Source: Apis mellifera (taxonomy: Eukaryota > Arthropoda > Insecta > Hymenoptera > Apidae). From it: a DNA stretch of 64,000 nucleotides. The stretch is from contig NC_037652.1 in assembly GCF_003254395.2 (NCBI RefSeq), forward strand, positions 1,079,001 through 1,143,000, written 5' to 3'. The notes under the pieces are model-generated. The model saw only the letters and a list, made by a program, of their open reading frames with translations, did no database searches and had not been told where the DNA came from. A program made the position numbers and the translations under genes. Of this stretch, positions 25,947 to 39,920 are shown piece by piece (the stretch's first letter is position 1; the number at the start of each line of letters is the position of its first letter).

Positions 25947-25959
25947 CTGCAAGCACAAT

Positions 25960-28460
25960 TATTGCACATGCGGTATTGCTTATTTACTCATTATCAATTC
26001 TTGGAAATGGAATCTTGGAGCGTGCCGAATGGAACTCGATATCAATTGTCAAGCAATTTTAATTAATGTAATGTTCGTCCTGAATATCGATATTTCACGT
26101 TTATCTCCTGTTCTTATTTCAGAGAAGTCGTCTCTTTTCGTTTAAATGTTATTCGATCTCGATTGAAGATGCTTAAATATGCAATTATTATTTTGATAAT
26201 TTGGATTTTGATTCCTTTAAAGTCATTTATGTGATGTGAAAACAGATGAGAAAATATACGCTAGGCAAAATATATTTAAGAAAGATACTTTGTTATTGGA
26301 TAAGTTGTTATTGTATTTACAAATTATTTATTATTTTATTTTTTTCAGAATAATGGAATATATTATAATTATAATATATTTCATATGATTTATAAAATTT
26401 TATAATATGTATATTTTATAATATGCATTTTATATATATATTTTATTAGATTTCTCAAAATGACTTTGACTTGTTTGCAAAATATTCAAAATAACTTTCA
26501 ATTTTATTTAAAAAATTGATTTTTTTTATAAAGAATTATTTAATTATTGTATTTTATAATTATGAAGAATATATAATTTAATAATTTGTAAATTATTTAA
26601 TATTATTTAATAAATTTTTAGAAAATTAAATAAATATCCGAATATTAATGAAAAAAAATAAATCTTTGTTTATTTTTAAAATCTTGATCAATCAATGATC
26701 TTACACAAGTCTCTTAAAGTTTCACAAATCTCAACTAACATTTTTGTATATTAATTTCTGTATTTTAATATATATAACATTTTGTAAATAAAATAAAAAT
26801 TATTACGGTTTCATATATTTATAAATAAAATAGAATGATATACAATCCAAAAATGATGGTAATTAAATGAATAATATGGTATAATTAAGTGAAATAATTT
26901 AAATGGATTTTTTCTTTATTGAACAATTTTTAGATTGTTAGCTAATTTTTAAACAAGATTTAGAAAGTTCAGACTATTTCCACATTTTCTAATCAAGAAA
27001 ACGAAAACTTTTTGTATGTTATTCTGTTTCGTTTTAATTTCTTCTTGTAATTGTTTTTGTATTTTCTTGTTCTTGTAATTATTTATACGAAGACGAAGGA
27101 AAAATTAGAGAAACCATTCAAAATTTACTATTCTTAAATTAGAAAAATAAAGTTCTAAACTTTAGTTTAAATAAGTTTCTAACTTTTTAGAAATTTTCTT
27201 TATTTTCTTGTATTATCTTTATAATTATAGTTATCTATACAAAAAAAAAAAATGAAAATTTATACCGAGTATTTCTTAATCCTATTTAATAGAAAAGATT
27301 TTAAATACTTAAAAGAGTGAAATTATAGTTTATTAAAAAATTTATAAATATTTCATAAAATTATTTATGGAATTTATATATATATATATAAATATAGATA
27401 TAGAAAATATACATAATATGCAAAATATTCTAAGTATACCTATTTCTTTATAACATGCATATGAACATAATAATTTTTATATTTGAAATGTTTTGAATAT
27501 TTATAGAAGATTTATAGAAAATTCAAAAAATACAAAAATTTGCAAAATATTCATAATATTCACAATATAATATGGAAAAATTTCCTTTTTAGTATCAAGC
27601 ACTATTAACTTTTATGCACAGAATGAAATTTATATAGATAATTGAGGATAAACTTATATGTTCACGGTTATTAAATAACTGTAATATCTGTGTGTTCCTG
27701 TTTGAATATCAATATCAATGATAAATATTCTTTTATATTCTCTTGAAACTTTTTTCAAATATTGGTATTTTTATTAATGCTATAATTCAGTTTTATATAT
27801 TCGTTTTAATTGAAATAAAAATAACAAATAAATTTATTTAAAAATAAGAATATATAAAATAAAAAAATAATTTTTCACAATAAATTATCCAATCAACTTA
27901 TTTGTCAAATTTTTAAACATCACATCTCGATTAATCAAATTAATTAATGTTGGGAAAAACTATAATTAAATTTTTTAAACAATTGAAATTATCTCTATCT
28001 CTGTGTTTCGTATGAAAATTAATAATAATTTATTTCATTATTATATATTTATTATATATACATATATTCGTCATTATATATTAATATTATATATTCATGT
28101 ATTCTGTATTAATATTCAGAGCATTCAATATTAATAATAATCTAATATTCAATATTAAATATTCATTATTATATATTATTCATATTTTATTTCATTAATT
28201 TTTTGTTTTCAGCTCGTGATTTTCTCAATCTTTCTAAACTATCAATTTACAAAATCTTCTTTTAAAATTTACCAATTTTCGATAATATATTAAATAAAAA
28301 TATAATATATTGCTCAAACAATAATAGCAAATAAAAACATTCCATTTCAACTTAAGGAACATAACAAAATCATCGAATTATAAAATGATATTAATCAACT
28401 TAATCAAAAACAATATAAAAAAAAAAAACGAAAGAAAGAAAGAAAAAAAGATACACAGAC
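25960..28460. other. AT-rich intron, nothing specific
   Basis: After about 200 bases of mixed composition the sequence becomes strongly AT-rich. A weak two-copy similarity (TATTTTCTTGT-x-TTATAATTATTTATAC type) lies at about 27055 and 27205. No gene, RNA or element termini were recognised. Confidence 0.4.
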
Positions 28461-28469
28461 ACAGATTTA

Positions 28470-28920
28470 ATATCCTGATTCATCGTTCTCGTTTAAAAAT
28501 TTCGCTACAGATAATCACGTTAACTCCGGTTTCGAGTATTTTTTTAATGCGTTTACGGTTGAAACTGGTCGCGAAAGGATTTTGACGAACCGCGTTTCCG
28601 TTCGCGGAAGCGGAGCCCACGGCAATTGGCTTCCGCTTTTGTTCCATCTTCATTTCGAAGATTAATTCCGGCGAGTGGATACGAAACTGGTGAAAAATCG
28701 AGGAATTAATGACGGGGTATGGGATGGAAACATGGCTCGCCAAGCTTCGAGAGGGATTACAATAAAGCCGCGGCTAATTCGCGGGCACCGACATGAGATT
28801 TAGATAATTTAAACTTCTCGTTGGGAATGTTCGTTTCGCGTTAACGAACCGGCTCGGATATATTATTTTCCACACCCTGATTGGGGGATCTGGTTCAAAG
28901 AGTTTCGTGTTTTATTAATA
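28470..28920. other. CpG-rich island in the intron
   Basis: A sharply bounded block rich in CG words, with the 10-base palindrome AGCCGCGGCT near 28767. Short frames on both strands (28385-28585 plus, 28480-28743 minus) have no domain. It is a candidate intronic enhancer by composition. From 28930 to 30590 only AT-rich sequence was seen, apart from a small GC-richer patch near 30240-30390. Confidence 0.35.
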
Positions 28921-30599
28921 ACGAAGGGGGAGGCGTTAAATTGAACGAGTGAAAATTTTGATTATTGAATTTGGATGCGAATTTGGATGGGGAGCTTTTC
29001 GATTCGATAAAAGTGTAATTGGGCGAGTAAATAGGATTATTGAATGTTATTTTTGATAGAAGGAGTGAAGTTTGAGAAAATATGGGCGAAGATGTGAAAT
29101 TATTGGTATGCATTTTGAACTATTTAACTATTTATTGATCAACTATTTAATAAATTGATCGTTGAAGATTTATTAAATAATACGAATGTGAATTCAAAGT
29201 GTGATTCTTTTAAAATGGAAGAATGGAAAATATCTCTGTAGCGATTGTAATTAATTTAATAAAAAAGATATTTAAAAATTAAAGAAATCTTTGTTAAAAT
29301 GAATAATATGATATCATTTTTGTTGTAAAAAATTGTATAAAAAATTTTGTAATATTACTAATATAATAATTTCCTTTTTTAAAATTCTTTGCAATAGTCA
29401 AATAATCTGAAATCCATTTTTTTTCATAATTATATAAAAAAATATTTAATAAAATAAATTATATAATATATAGAAAATTGAAAACATAGTCATATGTTTT
29501 GAAAATAACATATTTTTTAAGAATTTTTTTTCAAATTTTCAATTGACAAATTAATTAAGTAATTTATCTACTTATAATAGTATAAACAATAAAAAATTCT
29601 TATTCTACGTAAAAATGTAAATTACATTAATTAATATTCAAACTTTGCATATAATATTTTATTTTTAGAAATGAATTAAGATTTGATTATTAAAAAGAAA
29701 CATTAAAAATCTGATTTAGCAAATATAAAATATTTATTGTTTATAATCGTGAATCCTTTTTTTGAATATTTTTTTAGTATTTGCTGGCAATACATCACAA
29801 ATCATTTCTATTTATTTATTATTTATTATATATAATTCAACTTCTGTATTTATCAAAATCAATATTCGTCACTTTTTTTTGGCAATAAAATATTTCGATA
29901 TTTTTAAAAATAATCCAATATTTGCCATCAAAAGTTCCTTACTACGTGATTCATTTTTTTTTTTTTTTTTCATAGAAGAAAACAAATTGGATTTCATCTT
30001 TATATTTTTATGATTATAACATATATAAAAAAAATTTTTATTATCAGTTGAATACTATTTTTTGTTAGGACTCGCAATTCATAGATTCATAACATTATTG
30101 CTACTATACATTTATTGCTACTAAAAAATTATAATCTTCATTAAAATTGAAATTAATTTAACTTATTTGGAATATTTTTTTGTAAAAAAATATTATTTAC
30201 TAAATGTTTAATAATAAAAACACATTAAGGAAAAGCAAAAAAGGAATAATCCCAATCCTCAGCAACAAGTTCCAAGCTTCAGCTATATTAAAATTCGATT
30301 TACATTTGCGGTTCAATTAGATCCGGTCAATCAGTATTCAAAACTATTCAGACAAGCAGAAACATGTAATCGATCGTTTCAATCATTTTGATTTGAGATA
30401 ATTTAAAATAATACTATGACTTTTTTTTTCTTATTTGTTTTAACGCATTGCAATTATTGATATTATATTATAATATATCTAAAAATCGAAGCGATTTAAT
30501 ATTTTATTGTAATTTAATATTGTATTATATTTCTATTTTTTAGATAATAATTCATGATTATAATCATAGAAAATATAGATTAGTTAATAATAGATTATT

Positions 30600-31060
30600 T
30601 TTATCATTTATAATAATACGAAAACATTACAATAATGGATATAAAACAGATAAAAAAATTATGAATTATTGTAAATATTTATATGTAAATATAAATATGA
30701 TATAACCAATTATATGTAAGAAATAAAATACAAATAAATATAAAAAAATATACAATAAATATACATATGTTTGTATAATTACTTATAGTACAGTTATGGA
30801 ATTTTCATTAAAAATTATGAGTAATCTCTTATGAGCCATCTATAATCGAGAAAAATATATTCCAAAAATATTGAAAAATAAATTTTAAAAATAATTAAAT
30901 TTCATTAAATATCTATAGTCAATCATATGTCAATATAATTTTTCATATAATTATGAAACTTTCAGTGCAAGCAATGAATGATTTATATCACTTATAATAA
31001 AGAACTATAATAGAGAAAAATTAAATGGAACTATTTAAAAAATATTAAATATTAATTGAT
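30600..31060. repeat. Decayed tandem repeat, unit about 170 bp
   Basis: Blocks at about 30778 and 30946 share AATTA(C/T)-x-ATAGTAC/ATGAAACTTTC, ATGAGTAAT/ATGAATGAT, CTATAAT(C)GAGAAAAAT and an AAAATATT end in the same order. A weaker third copy may precede them from about 30600. AT-rich composition inflates similarity, so confidence is moderate. Confidence 0.45.
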
Positions 31061-31439
31061 ATGATACTGTGAATTTTATCAATTTGATCATAATCATTAA
31101 CATATATTTAATAATAATTTTCATATATATATATAATAAAAGATTAAATATAGATATTAAAAATAGATAAAAAATTACAAACAATTACAAATATTATCAA
31201 GTGCTTATAATTACTATACAGTGAATATAACATAACAACTATATTAATAAATATTTAAATTATGAATAATGAGTCATATTTAATAACATATACATTAATA
31301 TAAATATACCTAGAAAGGATATTACAAATTCAAAGTTTGAACATCAAAAATTAAATTAATCAATATAATAAATTTTTCAAAATAGTTATACTCGACCACA
31401 TTATGCAATAAAGATTCAACAATGAGTGTCATTATGAAA

Positions 31440-31960
31440 AGATTAATCCAATGCCACAGAGGAATGAAATTACGAGTGGTTCATAGAACAGCCAAACCTG
31501 AGACAAAGCTCGTTCGACTAACTAAGAACACCAATGTATCAATATTTAATTTAACTTTATAATTAGGTAGACTGTCGTTTCGTTCAAGAAGATTCGGAGC
31601 AATCGCTTTCGAACGAATCGTTTGATTCCCATCGCGATGGGGCACGTCACTATTGTCGGGGAAAAGAGGCAACTTCTCTCGGCTGACCCAACCTGATTCT
31701 CTTTGACTTAAATGAAAAATGTTTCCTGTGCCGACCGATGCTCCTTTTAAACGACTTTGATGGTATCGGTACTCTCTATCGCTGATGGCGAACCGAATGA
31801 ATAAAGCGAATTATTCCCAGAGTTCCTCTTATAATCCCGTTTGATTAAACATGGGAAATTTGAATGTTCTTATCTTCAGGATAATGGTACTGTGGTATCG
31901 TTAATTTGTTAACTGGAAAGAAGCTCGATTCGAAGGAAGATTACAATAAAATATTTTGAT
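31440..31960. other. CpG-rich island in the intron
   Basis: Moderate-GC sequence with many CG dinucleotides. The short frame at 31481-31672 (minus) shows no domain. It is a candidate regulatory block. From 31970 to 33200 the sequence is AT-rich without recognised features. Confidence 0.3.
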
Positions 31961-33209
31961 GTGTATGATACGAGGGGTTCATTTTATAAGTTCATTTCAT
32001 TTTTATGATATTTATATTTGTATTTCATATTCATATTAAAATGCAAGTTAAAGTTCATCGAATTTCAATTTTTAATTTTTAATAATCGAAGAATTTATAT
32101 TGCATCATAATTTCATTAAAGTTATAAATAGAATTAATGTATTATTAATATATTATATTCCTGCACATCGAGATCTTTTGTTATTTTAATAGAATACTTT
32201 CTTAATATTTTGTTAATATATAAAATTTGAATAATTTTTTTTTTAATATCTTGAACATATTATTGATATAGTTCAAAAATAAATATTTGAAACTTAAGTA
32301 TTAATGAATTTTTTTTAGAACAATTCGCATGATATAAACTGCTAAAGATCTAGAGAAAGAATATCTGAATTTAAAATCATTTTAATTTAATTAAGATTAA
32401 AATAATAATGAAAATATTTAATTCTTTTTATTTATGAAAATTTGAAATTTTTTGTTATATAGAAGATGCTTTGGATTTTTTCAGTTAAATTACAAGAGTT
32501 TTTTTTACAAATAAAAATAAGGAAAAAATGATATATGAAGTTAAGATTCATTAAGAAATAGAATAATCATTTTTATTTTATTTGTATTTACATGATCTTT
32601 ATTAATTCATGAGGATTTATTTCAAAATAAAATTTCTTTTAATGTAATTTTATTGTTATTTATATATAGGTTGCACTAAATATTTTTCTACAATATAATA
32701 ATATAAGATATATTTGTTTTATAAAAAAATAAATACAAAAATATTATAAAGTTAAAGCTTATTTATCAACTAGAAGCAATTTAACTTCGCTTGAGATTTA
32801 CACAAAATAATAAGGAATAAAGTAAAACACTACTTCTATCACAGTTACACTCTATTTCCATTTTGCTTTATCTAACACAAATTTCAATTATTTGTAACTT
32901 AATAAATAACTTTGAACTATCACCTTTATATATTGACTTTGTATAATTTTTAACGTTTAAAGTCGACTTCCCAATTATTTCACAAATATATTAAATTTAT
33001 ATATTATAAGGACAAACTTTATATTATATTTTTCTCTTATTTTGACTTGTAAATCATACTCTTCGTTGAAATGAGAGAATAAATTTTACTTCAACTTACA
33101 ATAAATAATATTAATTAAATAATCAAGAATAAAACAATCGTTATCGCTATTCTCAATTAGAATTCTCATGCATTGAAATAATATTAATATTTACTTAAAA
33201 TTATTATCC

Positions 33210-33720
33210 AGAATTAAAACTAGACAGCTGCCTGTTATCAATAGATTCGCTATTGACACGAATAATTACGCAAGATCGAAGAGAACAACAATAATATCCA
33301 ATGTAGAAATGTGGTCTCTGTCGTTAAAGAAGATTACTAGTTCGACTAGGTTCAATTATAGAAGACACGACGTATATATCATTGAATACGGAGATCGAGG
33401 AGAGTCTGTGCTTGATAATTAAGATGATGGATCACGCGATCGGGAATTAACGAGCGAATATTGATTCACGTTCATCTTTCTTCGTTTTCACGCACTTGAG
33501 GCTAGATCGATCGAATGCTCATCGAGATTTATCTATTCGAGCTATAGATATATACTAACGCCCTCTTTAATATCCGTAATCGGCATTGAATTTGGATATT
33601 TATCTTAAGACACGTGACTTCTGTAAGTTCGAGGTGGAACGAAAGAGAGAAAATAAGAATGGATCAGAAAAAAGATCTCATATTTCGTTAAGCAATTTCG
33701 TTCAACAATTTATCCATTCG
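33210..33720. promoter_or_regulatory. Intronic island with CACGTG E-box
   Basis: A GC-richer block containing CACGTG at 33611-33616 and GATCGATCG-type words near 33500. There is no open frame of note. The E-box is the target class of the protein encoded by the host gene; a role in self-regulation is only a hypothesis. Confidence 0.35.
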
Positions 33721-34334
33721 GCATATTTAAAATAGAATTCTAAGAATTTCCAAGAATTGAAATTGAGGAAAGTGAATAAATTTATAGCCATATATCGGGA
33801 TACTAGTATATTTTATAATTGTTGGAAGAATTTTTTAAAAAAATTTTTTACAATAAATTTTAATATAGTGTAATTATTGACAAAAAGATAAACTTAGAAA
33901 GAAATGGTTTAATAAAATAAATAAAAAAAAATTTTTTAAATTAAGAAACAAAGAAAAATTTTAATTTTCTCAACGTAAAAAACTTTTTTATGTAAAATTT
34001 TTATTGTGAAATCATTATGAATATTTGTTGGCAAAAGATTTATTTGCAGAATCAATTTTTAATAACTGATATATATATTTAGAATTAAATTTCTCTCAAA
34101 AGCGTGATTTTTAAAAAAGAAGAAAGAATGAAAAAAATCTTTAATATAACAATAAAATCTGTTTTACTTATTAAACAACTTTTCCCAAGAATAGACAATG
34201 ATTTTTTTAAGGATGGAGAAAATTTAATAACAATAATAAAAATTTTTATTTTTACTTAAAATTAACCTCCTTTCAAATTGGATAATAATTGTAAATTTCA
34301 AAATGAGTGAAAGATGTAACGTAGACATCGAAAT

Positions 34335-34770
34335 AAATGTTAAATTATGCAAATATGGACAATCGCTAATTGCATGAATATTATTGTGAAAATGATCGCA
34401 ATCGTTGTAAATGGAAAATGGCCGCAAATTGTGCGAATGTAAACGTGAAAATAATTGCGAATAGCACGAATATAAACGTGAGCGCGATTGTAAGTGAGGA
34501 GGATGTGAAAATGAATCTATGAGTACGAGTGAAAATTTCATAAACCTGGATATGGATTTGAATATAGCAAATTGTGTAATTGTGAATGTGAATATAAAGA
34601 ATAATTATATATTAATACGCGGACGTGAAGATAACTATAAACTGCACGAATATGGAAATGAATCTGAATATGATAGTGAATTGTGTAAACACGAGCATGA
34701 ATATACTTATAATTGTGTGAATATAGATAGAATCATTATACATGTATGAAGCTGAATTGTGTACATGTAA
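34335..34770. repeat. Degenerate minisatellite of GAATATGAA/TGTGAA units
   Basis: The stretch is built from recurring words such as GCGAATGTAAACGTGA, AATTGTGTGAATAT and GAATATGGAAATGAATCTG, at spacings of about 18 to 36 bases. The periodic structure keeps frames open on both strands (34224-34541 minus, 34519-34749 plus), which are artefacts of the repeat. Confidence 0.65.
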
Positions 34771-34779
34771 TTACATCAA

Positions 34780-36080
34780 AAATAATTTATGTTTTACCGA
34801 CGAAATATAATTCAAATCTTCGTGAAAGTTAAATGAATTATGTGAAAGTTGCATCTTCGATTTTCTTCCGAAAGATTGATCATTAGTTAACGAAAGATAC
34901 TTTTACTTCCGAAAATTTTGAATTGCAGATTTCTTGCATGTATATGTCGATAAAATAATAAGAAATATTTTTATTTGTTTTCTTTCTCTCTTTTTCTTAT
35001 ATATGTATCATGATTATTATGATTAACTTTAAATGCTCGATTCTTACTAATTAATTTAATAATTCATATAACTTAAATACACTCATTCTTAATTTGACTA
35101 TTTTATTATTTCTTCATTTTTTCTGAAAAAAAAAAAAAATAAATAAATATACACTTTTATCAAAAACTTGAAATATTGATAATCAAATAATTAAAAATAC
35201 TTGATCTAAATTTTTTTCCTATTTACATTTCTATTTATTTTTCATTTCATTTTATTTTAAATTAGAATTTTCTAAATTTTTCCGAATCGTAATTTTTTTT
35301 TACAATAAACCAATCCTTGATTACTGGATTAAAAATTCAAAATGTATCTTTAATAATAATAATATATATTGATACATTGAAATATATTGATAATATTGAT
35401 ACATAATAAAAAAAATATATTAAAAAGAGATCTTTAAAAATATAATTTTTAATCTAATGCTCTCTAAATTAAATTAAATTATTTTTTATTAATTTAAATT
35501 ATTAGTTTAAATTATTGTTTATAAATAATCATACTTTGATTGATTTATAATAATAATAATTGTAAATTTTATTGAAATATAGATAAAAATTAATAATTAA
35601 ATAAAAAAATTATATTTATTACTTATGCAGATAGATAATAAATTATAATTACGTGTGAAAAACTGTATCTACATTTCTGATTATTACATTTGGAATTAAA
35701 TATATAATTCATTGATATATGTATACCTGATTCGTAAAAAAAATATATATAACTTATAAATTTAATATTAACAGATTTTAAGAAAATTTTATTAATTTAG
35801 GAGAATTAAATAATTCTCCTAAATATGAGTGAATATGTTATAATATATGCATATAGATTAATAAATATAGCTTCTCAAATAATTGCATATTTATACACAT
35901 ATTTTCATAATTTTATACATACAAATCATCTTGTATATGTTATGTATAATATTTCAACATAAAATAAAATATATAAATCCTAACAATCTTCGTAACAAAA
36001 TTTTTGAAATAATTTCAATTTCAAAAACCATAATTATCACAACCTCTTGACAAAATATATTACAATTATTTCGAAATTAC
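34780..36080. other. AT-rich intron with a 14-bp hairpin
   Basis: The only distinct structure is an inverted repeat with perfect 14-base arms (35795-35808 and 35811-35824; ATTTAGGAGAATTA) around a 2-base spacer. The rest is AT-rich low-complexity sequence. Confidence 0.6.
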
Positions 36081-36089
36081 CAAAACCCT

Positions 36090-36640
36090 CGACATAAGCT
36101 AAAACCGCAAATTTCGCAATCGAAGAAATCCAATGTTTGCACTCATCCATCAAGATTCACCTTTCGGTATTTATGCAATGTGGTTCAGATCGAAAATTGT
36201 GGTCACCCGCGAGTAAGAGGCCATCCGCTTCCAATATAAAAGGTCGAACGCGATGCAACCATACGTCGTCGATCGGTAAACGCGATTGGACGGCTTCCCG
36301 TTGCATCAGAGTCCTCTAAGAAGCGTCCATATATGTATTTTTTCTTCCTTTTTTTTTTTTTTTTTCCTCTTTTCTTTCGCGCAATCGAGGCGAGCGCGTT
36401 CAATTCGCTCGAAACACAATTAACGTGGATGACGATAACGACGACGATGTGTGAAATACGTATATTTGCACCGGGAATCCGATTAAACGTTTCAAGGTGG
36501 AACCTTTTACGGGGCTTAAATCGATTCGAGAGAGGACTCGGGGGAATTTCTGTCGTTTTATGCATACAAGTTTTATTCCGCCGTTTTATGCTCGATCGGT
36601 ACAGTAGTTAACACGTTCAGTCTAGGAGTTTATTGACATA
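36090..36640. promoter_or_regulatory. CpG-rich island with TATA-like word
   Basis: The island holds TATAAAAGG at 36235-36243, a good TATA-box match, and a poly-T run at 36349-36366. Open frames on both strands (36203-36565 minus, 36137-36319 and 36333-36611 plus) overlap and show no domain. Whether the TATA word marks a promoter cannot be decided here. Confidence 0.3.
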
Positions 36641-36649
36641 TGAAGGAAT

Positions 36650-37845
36650 TGAGAATTATAATAGTATAAGTAATACACGACATATTCTGAGAATTTATAA
36701 TTGATATTAGATTAATATTTAAAATACAAAAAGAAAAAGGAACAAATTCCTTTGTTTTTATTCTATTTTTAGTATTATTTATATTATATATTATTTAGTA
36801 TTATTATTTTATTATTTAATTAATTTTATTAATCTTATTAATTTTATATAGAAAAATAATACAAAATTATAATATATAAGATATTTTATTGAAAAACTGT
36901 AATGCAATTGATTGGAAATTACAAATAGATTCAATGATTGGCAGAGATAATTTAATTGCTTGGAGGAAATATCAAAGATTGTACCATGTTTCAAATATAA
37001 TAAACTTGGAGAAATATATTAATTTTGATATTTGTGATACTTGTAATGAAAAATTGAAGCTTTAAAGAATTTTTAAAAAATATTATTGTAATATATAAAA
37101 TACAGAATTAAATTAATCAGAAATAAATTTTATGTTTTGAAGTTTAATTTATCTTAGGCATACATATAAATGTGTTTTAGAGATTCATAATTCTTGGAAT
37201 ACATATGTATAAAATATATATTTAATTTCATTATTTTATTATTATATTTTCATAATAATAATTTATTATTGATTGTTGAATTAAACTTTATATAAAAGTT
37301 TAAATTCTAAAATCTAAAAAAAATTATAATAATCTTTTTTATAAATTTAAAATTATTTCTTTTGAATATCTTGAATTTATATTAAATTAATACTTTTGAA
37401 TTTATCAAATTATTAATTATTTTATGTATTTTATTATACTTTTTCTTGATTTTTAACTTAATTTTTTTGCTAATTTTCTTATATATTTAAAATTTACTTA
37501 TTATCTATCTTATTGTTATCATTTTTTTAATTCTTCCTCTAATATTTCAATATTGCAATATTGCAATATTATTTAATACTATTATACATCCTATTTATAT
37601 GTTATTTATATTTTATTATATTATCTATTTTTTATTTCATATTATTATTATTTTCTTTTATTCTTATTTTATTCTTATGCCAATTTTTCAATCATCACTA
37701 TTTTTTTATTAACTATATTTTTGTTTTAACAAATGTTTTGTCTTAATATCATTATCTATTTTTTTTCTTTCCTGTAGTTTTGTATTACTATTTCATCAAA
37801 ATTTTTTCTTTTAACTTTATTTTATTCATTTTTATTCCTTCTTCT
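36650..37845. other. AT-rich intron with octamer palindrome
   Basis: AT-rich sequence without a gene. At 37549-37570 an AATATTGC octamer repeat forms a 22-base perfect palindrome. Confidence 0.5.
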
Positions 37846-37849
37846 TTAA

Positions 37850-38160
37850 AAATCCAAAATTGAGTTTGGAATACAATCACTTTGATAAAATTGTCGACAT
37901 GTCGAAATTCTCAAATTCTCAATTTAATCATAGTAGAGTGTATTCTGGAGAAATATAACCGAAAGGAAGTCTGTAAAGTGATAGATCTTCAGCTACTGAT
38001 CCGGAAACTGTTCACGAAAGTAGTTGGAATCACCAGAAATGTTCACAAAGTCAAGTAGTCGAACAATTTTGGAAAAAGTAATCTCTAGTGACTGCAGACT
38101 GCTCACAATATATGGTTAGCAACCAGTTAGAAAATAATTGATAGCTTAGAATAACTTCAA
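37850..38160. other. Unexplained CpG-poor moderate-GC block
   Basis: Unlike the other islands this block is rich in CA/TG and AG words and poor in CG. It contains the near-repeat TGTTCACGAAAGTAGT (about 38009) and TGTTCACAAAGTCAAGTAGT (about 38040). It could be an old transposon fragment whose CG sites have been lost, but I found no termini and no coding match. From 38165 to 39180 only AT-rich sequence follows. Confidence 0.3.
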
Positions 38161-39189
38161 ATATTATATCACTTATAAAAAATAAAGAATATCAGAATAT
38201 AAACAGAATTTTTTATTTGAAGACATTTAGAATTTATTTGGTTATCAAAACTTTTGCTAATCAATTGGAATTTAATATCTATTGTATCAAAAATATTATA
38301 TCAAATTGATTATGAACAATTATATTATTTTAAAAGTTCATGGCGAAATGTAAGATAATAAATTAATTAATTATTAGAAATTTATTTTTTAGATTGAAAA
38401 TTTTTGTACTGTATAATCATTATTTTATAATATTAAATTAAATTTCTGCCTGATTTTATAAATAATATTTTGCTATAATAGAGACTGGCTAGTTGTATAT
38501 AGTTGATGCTTTGAAAATTTTTAAAATTTTCATATGTCCTTTATATATTTATTTAGAAAATCTATTTATACCAATCTATTTATTTATTATTTATAGTCAG
38601 ATGGTCTTCAATGCCTGATTAATAAACAAAAAACACATGTTGTATAGACCTATAGTGTGAATGTGAATAATAAATAAATGTAGTTTATAATATAATTTTT
38701 ATATTTTACAGTTATTAGTTATTAAGAGATTTAATAATAAATATTTAAATTAAATCAATTTATTTAGTTTATTACATGCTCCTAACTTTTATTATCTATT
38801 ATTATTATTACTATATAACGTCATTTCTATTATTTACTTATTTATATTAAATTATCTAATTAAAAATTCTTCGTCTGATTTTTTTCAAATAACGAATAGC
38901 TCGAAAACATATATTGATACGATAATATATAACAATTTATATTTTAAAATAAAGATAATTATTTAATCATAATTAATAATTAATAATTTCGCTATAAAAT
39001 ATCGTTTTATGTATTTATAAAATTAACAATAAAAAAATAAAACAGATGTACGCCTCTAACATAAAAGAAACGATATTTACATTAATTACACATTTATATG
39101 AATTTTATTAAAATAGTTGTTGAGCATACAAGTCATAAGACAACAATTTTAAACGAGACACAAATATAGCCACTAATCTCAAACACACT

Positions 39190-39712
39190 AAAAAGAATTC
39201 TCATAATTTTTCTTCCACCGTAAGAAACATTCCCAATTACTCGGAGCAGACTCGCATCCACCAAAAAAGCCGGGCAACCGACGCTCACTAATTTCCAAAA
39301 CTACCCCCGGACTACCTTACGCATTAACTCCACAATTTCAGCGTCGCGACACAGTATCCACGGTTACCTTTTGTTCCACCCCCTCTCGTACACTTTCATC
39401 CCTCTCCTTTTTTTCTCATCAGCAACGCGACCAGCCGGACAGTTTCCTTTGTCCCCTGTTTCGGCCCCCGACAAGTCGGAGACAATTTTGTCCCGCTTTC
39501 TAATCGCCACCCCCGCGGCCGCCATTATTCCCTGCCATCCCCCGCCAATTGCTTATCTTTGTATCCGGAGCCCCCTTTACGTCTTAGCTTTTTCCACGTG
39601 CCCCTCTTGTGAGGCGTTGTTTCTCTCTCTTGAGAAGGAGAGGTGATTACAGGGGATGCTGCGTATAGTGTTCTGGAAGGGTGTCATAAATCGCAGACGG
39701 ATTCTCTTGTTT

Positions 39713-39743
<31 letters not shown>

Positions 39744-39920
39744 ACGGATCTCTTCGAGTAGATTCTCTCCTCGTGTTGCTGTTATTTTACTCTTCTCTCT
39801 CGATTATTTGCATGGAAGGTACCTACTTATCCAGATTTTTGTTTCTTTTGTTTCTTCTTTTTCGAGGGGTTGGAGATTTTTATGAATATGGAGAAGAATG
39901 AGTTGGCGGAATGATGATCT
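39190..39920. promoter_or_regulatory. Large CpG-rich island with E-box
   Basis: One of the richest islands in the window, including a GCGGCCGCC-type core near 39515 and CACGTG at 39595-39600. The plus-strand frames at 39371-39646, 39643-39885 and 39656-39901 follow the pyrimidine-rich composition and show no domain. A regulatory role is inferred. Confidence 0.4.
39713..39739. repeat. (TC)13 microsatellite
   Basis: An uninterrupted TC run of about 27 bases inside the preceding island. Confidence 0.95.

Noticed and set aside
25681..26145. Long plus-strand and alternative-phase open frames over the zipper exon (for example 154 residues plus, 111 residues minus)
   Set aside because: They overlap the well-supported minus-strand exon and arise from its high GC content. 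Only the phase with the zipper match joins the bHLH exon in frame.
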